NCBI GenBank assembly: GCA_000934455.1
Contig: KN883807.1
Location: forward strand, 24,804-68,128
From: Apostichopus parvimensis
Lineage: Eukaryota; Echinodermata; Holothuroidea; Aspidochirotida; Stichopodidae
DNA: 43,325 nucleotides
Direction of reading: 5' to 3'
This document shows positions 34,447 through 43,325 of the stretch, in pieces. The position numbers and the translations under genes were made by a program. The notes below the pieces were generated by a model. The model worked only from the letters and a program-made list of their open reading frames with translations, searched no databases and had not been told where the DNA came from. Numbering within the stretch: the first letter of the stretch is position 1; each line of letters starts with the position of its first letter.

Positions 34447-36724
34447 CAAAGCAAAACTGTCTCTTTGCCGTATTTGGATGAATTTAAAACAGTTTCGTCT
34501 TTACGGATTTACTCCATACTGCAAAGGTTCCGGACACACAACAGCAAGTCATTTTCTCTGCATTCGACAAAAAGTTTCAATTAGCTCGCACCTAACCGCC
34601 ACAGATAACATTTTGCAGATTTTTACAGACCGTTAAAAGTCACTGCAATTAAATTTGATTTAAATTGGAGAATGGATCCTTTAAACATCCGAGGCGCATC
34701 AATCAAAGCGGCTGGACAAATTAGTCTAACATACAGACCGTTAAGTCAGCTATGCGATGATCGATCAATCGAAGGCGCTAAATTCATTACTCCTGGTCTA
34801 TAATTCCACCATAGCCTTTATACAAAGTAAGGTGTAGTCAGCTATATACTAGGCCTATAGCCTCTGGTACGCAGTGTACGCTTGAAAACGTCAGGGTCTT
34901 AAAACAGCGAACTAAGCGTAGTCAAACTTATAAATGCTGTAGTACATCTTTCATACATATGCATGCGTAGAATGGTATCTCACCTTTATTGTCAGTGTCG
35001 ATATAACGTGCCTTAACCTGATTATTCACCGTAATAACAAACTGAATCTAAACGTGTTTGACACATATGGAAATGATTGCTTACTCGTATACACTACAAT
35101 AAAATTACGCGGAAGGCAGCTATCTTTAACTATGCGGTAAAAAGTTACATGAAGGATTAAGTTTGAGACCATGAAGTTAGTTAGCTATGCCTTTGAATAT
35201 TTTTGAACATAATTCTGATCAGATCATCAGAAGCAATACGGTGCGCAACTCAATAGAAATGTAGAATGATGTTATTTCCTCAAAAGTAACTTGTTTTTAC
35301 ATTGCAACTTAAAATCCGCAATTCCCTTGAAACCCCTCAATACCGATTTCTGGGTTGTATTGCATAAAGCTGGGGCGCTATCTCTCCTTACATGGTATAC
35401 AAAACACTGTGGCCTCTGACTGGCGCGCCAGCTGGTAAAGATTGGGTTATTTTTTATGGAGTTTTTAGAACTGTTCTCTGTTTGTTGCTTTCCCTATAGG
35501 TTTAGGAAAAGAGAAACCCCTATAATATGCTCATATATTTTTGTTTATTATTTGTAGGTATAAAGGAGAAAGTAAAGTGGAATGTTTTATACTGGTTCAG
35601 TTAACAACCCCCGTCAACACCAGCCCTCACCCCCACCAACCCATCCCCACACAGACACATATACCTCCATCTTTAACCCCCCCCCCCCCTTCTCTCTGCC
35701 GCTCTCGCCACCTTTATATACCTCTTTATTTATAACCTCGGTTCTGTTCTACGCGACAATATGATGTATAAGCGGGCAAAAAAACTTATAATTTAGTTTG
35801 TAGAGACTTGTCAATTATTAATTTATTTTTTCGTTTTCGCTCATACTAGACACAATTCCTTCCTCTCTGTATATAAAATAATCCACCATGACAAAGTCAA
35901 AGTAGAAATATTTATTACCTCCGTGGTACGCGAAAACTTTTCCAAAAAAACAGTCGGTATATACAATTTTATATATATTCAAACTTTTGTCTCATACCCA
36001 CACTCAGATTCATACCGTACCAGTTTATCAAATCAAGTAAATTCATAAAAAACTTTCACTGGGTTTTATAATTTTATATGGAGCTCTTATATTTTTGGTC
36101 GTCCTGAGCTTTTGTCGAAGCCGGTTCTAAAAAGTCGAATTAAGTTTTTTGCTTCAATGAATAAATTGAAATCAATTATATGTTTGACGTTTTTCAAATT
36201 TTTCCCCCTTTATGTTGAGAAAACTGGGTCTTATCATAAAAGCCTGCGCGCAATTTAAGCGAGGATTCTCCCCCATATTTAAGTAGTAAATTGGACAATT
36301 AAATTAATATATTTCTATTCGCCAAAAATATGGAAGGAAATTTCTGGATGCATTTTATATGATGGGTTGGTAAGATATGATTTTTGACACCTCTGATCTT
36401 TGCAGTTTGCTGGGTGTTTTTTTTTTTCTTTTCTTTCTTCTCGATAAAACTAAGAAAAAGTTGCTTCCGTTCTGATTGAGAATTCCAGCAAGTAACCAAT
36501 CATTATTACTTTGTTGTTTTTATTTGTTTTATTATTTCATGAGATGTTTACTAGCTCGCTGTAGAAATTTATCAGTTTAATTTGCCTTGAGGGTATGGTA
36601 AATCTCGCCACTTCTGTGGCTTTAAGAAATTTACCTCTAAATTTATGAATTCAACACTTTTATGAATGTTTCTCATGTTTCTTTTCTCAAAAGTAGTCAA
36701 GACTATTAACCCATTCTTCTCTTG
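34447..36724. other. Stretch without a recognisable gene
   Basis: Short frames only. A C-rich stretch with a 13-C tract lies near 35606-35689. Confidence 0.4.
35677..35689. repeat. Poly(C) tract, 13 bases
   Basis: Thirteen C within a wider pyrimidine- and C-rich segment (about 35606-35700). Confidence 0.9.
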
Positions 36725-36772
36725 TCGGCTCGGCTCGGCTCAGCTCGTCTCGTCTCGTCTCGGCTCGGCTCT
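36725..36772. repeat. CGGCT/CGTCT pentanucleotide repeat
   Basis: About nine five-base units, with blocks of CGGCT flanking a block of CGTCT. It lies about 80 bp before MITE-like copy 2. Confidence 0.9.
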
Positions 36773-36850
36773 TCTTATAGTTTTATCTGTTCACCTGACA
36801 CATGTTCACCTGACACATATAATATTTATTATATATATATATATAGTAGA

Positions 36851-37306
36851 ATACGGTGATTTCGCGTGTTACATAAATGCGCGTAGTTTGTTATTAATAA
36901 GTATCATATAGCTGCACTTATATACACTGTATATGATTGTTGTGTTCTTTAGTCAAATTGCAAGCACTTTTTTAATCCCAACTTTAAACTACATATCCTT
37001 AACGACAACGGCCAAAAGCCCCACAGTGAAAACTGAGAAACATTAATTTTGTATTTTGAGACACTTCCGTGTATCATATCACCCAGTCTTCAACGCATGC
37101 GCGAAGTAAGGACATTTTTCCTTGCTTCGTGTAGTTTGACTCCCGACCTTTGGCAAGTACCGGTATAACTCTTTCCATTTCTGGCGGAATCTGGTCAAAA
37201 CATCGATGAAATCGCATTGCCAAAGGACAGTACTAAACCACTGAGCAAGAACAGCAAGATTGTCATCACCGTTATCAATGGCATTACCATCGCGAATTTA
37301 CCGTTT
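36851..37306. mobile_element. MITE-like element, copy 2
   Basis: The left end ATACGGTGATTTCGCG and right end CGCGAATTTACCGT are inverted repeats matching those of copy 1 at 11484-11972. The interior is collinear with copy 1 at many blocks but clearly diverged, and about 30 bp shorter overall. There is no transposase. A short AT dinucleotide run ends just before the left end. Confidence 0.7.
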
Positions 37307-37992
37307 ACTATCATACATATTGCATGTGAACTGTGAAAGTGCCGTAGGCCTATCCTTTAGTTATTACGTAATATATTCCATGGGCCTATATACGCTTTAA
37401 CCATTGAAACAATTAATATATCATGAAACGATAACAAGTATGCTTGCTCGTTGTCTATGGTCTGTTGTGACAGTTAACACAAAATAAACAAACAAATAAA
37501 CAAAGAACAGTATTTTTTAATAGTTCTTCTTCTTCTCCTGTTTATGGGTGACCGGAAATGTAGAGATGACTGTCATGTACAGAAGAAGCCCCTAAGTTAA
37601 TGCGACTGGCTTTAATCAAACCCAGACCGATGTTTTGTAGTGTCATTTGTAAATGACTATAGTCCGGCAAGAAAACAACTTCACATAAACAAGTCATTTT
37701 TCTTTCTCTGTTTATTTATATAAACCCTTTTGTAAATTAGTCCACTTTGTTGGTTTCTAGTATTTATCCTATTCCGATCAATAAGCCTGTAGAATTCCCT
37801 ACATAGCCGTTCTGGGAATTACTTGTTGTGAAACTACAAGAAGAAGAAACAGTCAATCCGAACAAACGTTGTCACAAGCATTCGTCCCCTTTGGGCTCCT
37901 TTGCTACTTCTTGTACAAGTTATAAGCCCACGCACTCAGACTTTGGCTTTAAAATATATATGTCAAAACAAGAAAATATATCTACCAGGATG

Positions 37993-38000
37993 TGACGTCA
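37993..38000. promoter_or_regulatory. CRE palindrome TGACGTCA
   Basis: A perfect CRE in the extended form TGACGTCATCA that is also found at 1584 and in all four units of the 9.5-kb array. Confidence 0.35.
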
Positions 38001-38850
38001 TCAGGGATGTTCGATGTTTTCCTTGATCTGTGATTTGAGAATCAAGCCATTTACTTTCTCCTTATTACCGATTTACAGATTAGTCGCAATCCATTGTGGA
38101 GACCACAATGTCGTTAATTCAATGGCCAAATGAAGGTGTTATATACCGTGTATATATATATATATAGCCTATGGCTATGGCGTACACTAATATAGTCTCA
38201 CGAAATTAGCATACACGAACATGTGGCACATACAGTTAAATATATTTATAAAACAAACACACACTTAACCACCCATTAAGTTAATCTGATTTATTGTGTG
38301 TCAGTCACAAACTGGTGGTCGATGGTATAAGAAATATCGACATTAACCACACACACGCAAAAATACAAATACAAATTCTAAACAGAACGTATTATGAAAA
38401 AAAACCTCACGATATAATAGTACTTCTATTATTCTTGAGTTATGTTTGCGTTTCACCAGATTTGAAAGTTCAGTAAAATCTACATACACACAATATATCT
38501 CCAATTGTTGTTGTTGTACGTCTATTTTTATTTTACATGTCGCAGGAGAATTAGCGCAACCAATTCAATATGAACATCATTGCACGTTGTAGAGCGTATT
38601 GATACACCGTGTGTGGTTAAGAGTTTGCTTGCAATAGATTAACCTCATGTAAGAACTCTGTAAGTTTATTATGTAAGTGACATTTTAAATCTTTGGCACA
38701 TTTCAAAGATCAAATATGATGCAACAATGGATGAATTTTGTTGTTTTTTATGGTTATTCACAACATAAATTTCGAACTCAATCGGCCAACGCTTCCTTTA
38801 AGAAATGAAATCTAAATAATTGTAATATGATGTGATGTGAGGGTGACATA

Positions 38851-38900
38851 ATGCTATGCTATGCTATGAGATGCTATGGTATGCTATACTATACTATATG
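38851..38900. repeat. ATGCT/ATACT pentanucleotide microsatellite
   Basis: About ten imperfect five-base units (ATGCTATGCTATGCTATG, then ACTATACTATA). Confidence 0.85.
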
Positions 38901-39476
38901 ATAGGTCTTTTTGCCATACGATGCCAATATTATCATTAGGAATAAGAAGGGCGGTGGCTTGGTAAAACCCTCCACGATCTTTATATCTATATATTTATCG
39001 TTATATAAAGTCAAATTTACACCAGTTCTCATTTATAACATTCTGTAATGTGTTTATATGTTTGGCTACATGTAGTCAGTAGAAACTAAACAAAAAATAA
39101 AACTGTTGCCGGAAAATATGAACTAAATACCGTCCGAAAAAATCCAACCGTCGTTTTAACAGACATGCGTAAATCAATTCACACCAAATCATAATCCATA
39201 TTGTATACCTACAGTGATTATACTATAGTTTATTTACGAAATATTTCATACCTGGATATTGAAATATTTGTGCAATATTAGCCTCTTTAGCAACCGCAGT
39301 GGTTATTTTGGGAATCTAAGACATGATAGATACAAACCATTTCTTCGACCTATTTTTTTTTGTTTCTCCATATTTTGCCGTGATGTGAAGATGACGTTCA
39401 GTGTGTACACTGGTTTCAAATCGTATTTTCACGTCATCTCTGATTTCGAATGTAGCATGGAAACATATTTTTATGA

Positions 39477-39484
39477 TGACGTCA
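39477..39484. promoter_or_regulatory. CRE palindrome TGACGTCA
   Basis: A perfect CRE in the context ATGATGACGTCACTGTTACG. An X-box palindrome lies about 250 bp away at 39732. Confidence 0.35.
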
Positions 39485-39731
39485 CTGTTACGTTTTAAGT
39501 ACATTCCGGTATGGTTATTACTATGTTTTGCCCATCTAAATATTGTATTGACTTTCTGTACAAAGGCTTACAATAAAAGCGATGTTAGTTATGTTGAAGT
39601 TACGTGTCATTACCTAGGTAACAGGGAAAATCACGACTGACATGTACAAGGAAACTAACTCGCAGCTTTCACATAGTATGAACTGAAAGGCAAACACATA
39701 GGCCGCACGAACGAGACTGTTGTGTTTGTCG

Positions 39732-39745
39732 GTTGCTATGGTAAC
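39732..39745. promoter_or_regulatory. RFX X-box palindrome GTTGCTATGGTAAC
   Basis: Both half-sites fit the X-box bound by RFX factors, which in animals often control ciliary genes, and it differs from the ideal GTTGCCATGGCAAC only by two symmetrical C/T changes. It is the best such match in the window. No ciliary gene is visible nearby, so a regulatory role is speculative. Confidence 0.4.
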
Positions 39746-40628
39746 ACCACCGACTATATATGTATGTGTTTTCGTACCACAGTTAATTCCTCCATTGACT
39801 TATACATCAAATTCGTCTATTTCTAAAACTACCGGTATATAGGTACCGCTATATAGATCGACGTTTTCAACTGACATGTCTTACGTACCACGTGATAGGA
39901 TTGGCTTATCACAGAACATTCAAATTAACCCATGCATTGTCTAGAGTTTGAGCTAGAAGAGGTTAAAGTTTAACAGGCATGGCACAACCCTAACCCATTT
40001 GCCAGCTCTTCGCCTCGGATTCTTTCTATATTTTTTTACCCAGGAATTTCTAAAAGGTCTAAAATCACAGGTTTAATCCCCCAGCTTGTTAGGCCACCAG
40101 TCTAGTTTATGTCAACCTCTTCAACATACACGCATAAAATAGAGGATGGTGAATCTAAAATTGCTGAAATATTCAATTCAGTAGGTCCATTTAACAGTTA
40201 ACCTTATATTAGTATAATGTTGGTATCGTACATAATGACAGGCATTGCATATTAAGAAGGGAACGAGTATTGACTAACTTAAGCGTTTGTAAAGGTCCGC
40301 CGTACTGTAAAGCAAAAGGGGTGCATTATAAAAATAATACAACACAGAGAACGACTGAAGCCAACACGAGACATGGTTCGTAGTAAACTTCATCAAGTTA
40401 AATCCATTTGGCTAGTTGTAATACTTTCTAATATTCATAATGTGTTGACAACTAACAGCTTCATAAGTAAACGCTAAAGTTACACCTTGTACATCAAGGG
40501 CTTTTGCGGCCACAAAGAGCGAAGGTAAACTTTTTTGTTGGTGGAATTTTTGTCGGTTATTAGGGCTGCATTGCCGCGCTCGTCATCATATATATCGCCC
40601 TCTGTTCAAAATGTGCGACACTCCCGCT

Positions 40629-40640
40629 CCCCCCCCCCCC
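40629..40640. repeat. Poly(C) tract, 12 bases
   Basis: Twelve C preceded by CTCCCGCT. Confidence 0.9.
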
Positions 40641-41284
40641 TCTCAACCGTTCACCTCTTTCCCGTTTCGTACTGTGTAATTTCCAATTATGCTTTCTATC
40701 ACTCTGTTCGGTACTGCATTTCCCGCATAAAAGGTTGAACGGTGTTTCCCTGTCTTCGGAATATGCGCCCTCTATTTAATTCTATTTTTGGCTTTGTGAA
40801 GTCGGTGCACTAAACTGACCACTGAGTTATCCTTTTAGAAAGACATTTTATTAACCGTTGTCAATCATGGTTAAGATCATATGCAGTGTCTGTTCCCTTC
40901 AGTATACGGTTAAAGTTTATATAGATCGCTCAGTAACCTTTAACCAGGGTCATAATGTAGTAGGCCTATTTACTTCACTCAGTAGGTATACCTGTATATA
41001 CCACTGGGCACTAATGTATCAAATAGAGCATAATCATTAATGTTACACACAAACCAATACAACAAATTCAAATAAACAGAAATATATAAAGCTTCACAAA
41101 GATTTTGTATTTATGATTGCTTCGAGATTAACACTCATAGAAATGACAACACTAACTCAACGTTAAATTTATCGCAATGTTCATTGTAGGGCTCGTTATT
41201 ATACAGAAAGTTTACAGATTTCCGTTCATCTTTCTTTTCCTTTTGAAGCATTAAACTTTGACCAACAAAATAATCCATTAAGCA

Positions 41285-41387
41285 CCCCCCCCCAACACTT
41301 GGTCCTCACCCTTACACCCCACCCACCCACGCGCACACACACACGCACGCACACACGCATACCCACACCCACACCACCACACAAAAC
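41285..41387. repeat. C/A-rich low-complexity tract
   Basis: It begins with nine C and passes into CACCCACCC and CACACACACGCACGC repeats. It is an alternating purine/pyrimidine stretch of the type that can adopt Z-DNA. Confidence 0.85.
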
Positions 41388-41814
41388 AAAATAGAAATTC
41401 AGTCAAATTGAAGGTTAAAATAAAGAGAAAAACCTAAGTGCTTCGACGAGCCGTTCGAATTGGAAAATATTACTACAGCGCTTGCTCCGTGACGTAAGTT
41501 TACTATATGCAAACAATATATATAGAGATGACATTTGACATTTGCAACGTGAAAAATCCTCCATTATAGGCACCGGCTGCCCTCGAATTTTCCATTAAAG
41601 TTTATTTTAGTATAATTCGAACCCGATTTATTTCCTGCTATAAACTGTCAGAAGTTTCCAAAACAATTAAGGTTGCGTCCTACAAAGATGAAGATGAAGA
41701 AGTTAGATTCGTGCGTCTGTAAGGCAAGATTTTTCTGAAAAGGGGTAGTTAAGATTTGAAATTGGATGGTAAAACATACACGTTTGGACAGTGGGGAAGT
41801 CCGGATGGAGGGGA

Positions 41815-41829
41815 GGGGGGGGGGGGGGG
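41815..41829. repeat. Poly(G) tract, 15 bases
   Basis: Fifteen G, preceded by GGAGGGGA. Confidence 0.9.
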
Positions 41830-42070
41830 CAGGATACAATGTCAGCGACCATTTAAGTACTCTGAGTTCTGAATCTCCAAGTTGTTTTATTTGTCCATGG
41901 CTACTTGTATATCCTCCTATGGCATGTCGTGAACCGAAGATTTGTGCCGTTTTACAAAATTGTTCTTTGCTGGGTAGGCTGCAATCTCAGACGCCGCAGT
42001 GGTTTGTAAAATCATGTGTAGTTTCATATGCAAGTGACATCTGCGGAATGCTCCTTTAAGCTTAGGCTCG

Positions 42071-42095
42071 ATGATGATGATGGTGGTGGTGGTGG

Positions 42096-42127
<32 letters not shown>

Positions 42128-42161
42128 GTGATAGTGATGGGTGATGATGGTGATGGTGATG

Positions 42162-42214
<53 letters not shown>

Positions 42215-42253
42215 GTGAAATTGGTGATATTGGTGATATTGGTGATATTGTTG
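42071..42253. repeat. GAT/GGT triplet microsatellite
   Basis: About 60 triplets, mostly GAT with blocks of GGT and a GGTGATATT nonamer repeated at the right end. The plus frame would encode mainly Met, the other frames Asp or STOP-rich text. It is not a gene. Confidence 0.95.
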
Positions 42254-42310
42254 TTATTTCTTCTTCGTCTCGGTCAATAATACGCTATACACGCAATGTG
42301 TATTTAGTGG

Positions 42311-42370
42311 CAACACATGGCAATACATGACAATACATGGCAATACATGGCAATACATGGTAATACATGC
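42311..42370. repeat. 10-bp tandem repeat, six units
   Basis: Six exact-length units of CAATACATGG with single-base variants (CAACACATGG, CAATACATGA, TAATACATGC). A 10-bp period equals roughly one helical turn. Confidence 0.93.
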
Positions 42371-42662
42371 CAAACTTCTCGGTCGCTCAAGCTGCAGCTG
42401 ACACCCCATACTCGTCAGAAGATTAGCAATTAAAATGACGTATCTGTCATTTCTAATACATTTAAAATGTAACATTTAAGGATATAGAAAGTAAATAAAC
42501 TTTTAAGACAAGTGTGAGTTCGTGGAAAGAGAATATGCGTTGACGTAAAAAGATTGAACTTGTTATATGCTTAAAGTATACAAATTTACATAAAGTAATT
42601 TAAATAATGTAAGTAAACAATACCTCTGATTCAATTAACTTCCGTTCCGGTGCCGTACCCAA

Positions 42663-42741
42663 CCTCCCTCCCTCCCGCCCTCCCTCCCACCCCCCCCCTC
42701 ACTCCCTCCTCCTCACTTCCTCACTTCCTACTTCCCTCCCC
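42663..42741. repeat. 79-bp polypyrimidine tract
   Basis: Almost uninterrupted C/T (CCTCCCTCCCTCCCGCCCTC and on), including a nine-C run. Long pyrimidine tracts with mirror symmetry can form triplex (H-DNA); the complementary strand has G-quadruplex potential. Confidence 0.88.
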
Positions 42742-43194
42742 GACAAAAAAAGATAAAGAAAGGAGAAATCCTGGTTCAGTTCAAGTCTCTGGACACTAGA
42801 ACAATATTTGATGATTTCTAAATGATAAATGACGCGGCTACTGTGGTCAGTTCTTTTAGGATGTTCCTTTAAGCCGACTTCGTGATTTTAATGACTACAT
42901 CCTCTTATTTTCTACAGATGATACCCTCAAATTGCGTGCTTAAGTTACAGTTACTTAAGTATGACACATACCCTCGATTCCGTGTGGATCTGTATAAGGT
43001 AAAACATTAAGGAGAATCAGCTCAATATACTTAATGAAAGTTACCATCTTAATTACAGTATGAAGGATGTCACATTGAGAGGAATTGACATTAGATCCCT
43101 CCCCAGTTTTATATTAGCATATCTCTGAAATGTTCCAGATATTGTGAGACAAGGATGTTCGAAGCGCTCGTAAACACGAGAAGGAGTTGAAAGG

Positions 43195-43234
43195 TATGTA
43201 TTTATTTATGTATTTATGTATGTATGTATGTATA
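43195..43234. repeat. TATG/TATT microsatellite
   Basis: About ten tetranucleotide units (TATGTATTTATTTATGTATT, then TATGTATGTATG). Confidence 0.9.
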
Positions 43235-43325
43235 TCATGGGCAGATATTATCAAATGTTAAACAACATTCTTACACACGGTTGTATTATTTTGCAAGGTT
43301 AGATATTAACTTTGTTGGTGCGTTT

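Larger units (their letters stand above)
37307..39731. other. Stretch without a recognisable gene
   Basis: It holds CREs at 37993 and 39477, short AT runs (about 38150-38165) and an ATGCT microsatellite. No gene is supported. Confidence 0.4.
39746..42070. other. Stretch without a recognisable gene
   Basis: Short frames only. C/A-rich simple sequence lies at 41285-41387, and homopolymer tracts at 40629-40640 and 41815-41829. Confidence 0.4.
42371..43325. other. Stretch without a recognisable gene
   Basis: Apart from the pyrimidine tract and a TATG/TATT microsatellite, nothing is recognised up to the end of the window. Confidence 0.4.

Noticed and set aside
42071-42280. Plus-strand frame encoding a long Met run
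   Set aside because: It is the GAT/ATG triplet microsatellite read in one frame.

Overview
The window looks like intron- and repeat-rich, AT-rich genomic DNA from an animal. It has two assembly gaps, spliced-gene signals and no operon-like gene packing. The one clear gene is a neuropeptide-type rhodopsin-family GPCR. With a decayed PIF/Harbinger transposase, many small inverted-repeat elements and G/C homopolymer tracts, this fits a marine invertebrate deuterostome, perhaps an echinoderm. The phylum is an inference from general character, not a sequence match I could verify.

Layout: 0.38-0.65 kb is a foldback element and 1.15-1.44 kb is GTAC-rich repeat. At 2.05-3.50 kb (minus strand) lies the last coding exon of the GPCR. 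It contains all seven helices but has no usable start codon. A strong 3' splice site at 3498/3497 and an 18-nt candidate microexon at 4213-4230 indicate that the start lies further upstream. From 4.2 to 9.5 kb I see no gene. At 9.48-9.94 kb four tandem units each carry a perfect CRE (TGACGTCA). At 11.48-11.97 and 36.85-37.31 kb are two diverged copies of one inverted-repeat element. At 12.95-13.92 kb is a 45-bp G-rich minisatellite with a five-unit higher-order period. At 17.29-17.44 kb is a 22-bp tandem array. At 20.28-20.73 kb (minus) is a candidate terminal exon of an unrecognised single-pass membrane protein, broken by one apparent frameshift in a homopolymer. At 21.47-22.35 kb is an internally deleted PIF/Harbinger-like element with a frameshifted transposase N-terminus. 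At 29.20-29.56 kb two inverted-repeat structures abut, followed by a 113-bp tandem array (29.65-30.2 kb) related in motif to the 1.2-kb repeat. Gaps lie at 15158-15257 and 30806-31310. The last 8 kb is mostly unique sequence plus simple repeats.

Nothing here forms a multi-gene pathway. The GPCR would act at the cell surface as a peptide receptor; most of the rest is non-coding. The strongest unexplained signals are ten perfect CREs (fewer than one expected), the clustered-CRE tandem array, the microexon/missing-start structure of the GPCR, the possible membrane-protein exon at 20.3-20.7 kb, and the adjoining palindromic elements at 29.2-29.6 kb. I found no evidence of a wholly new biological system.
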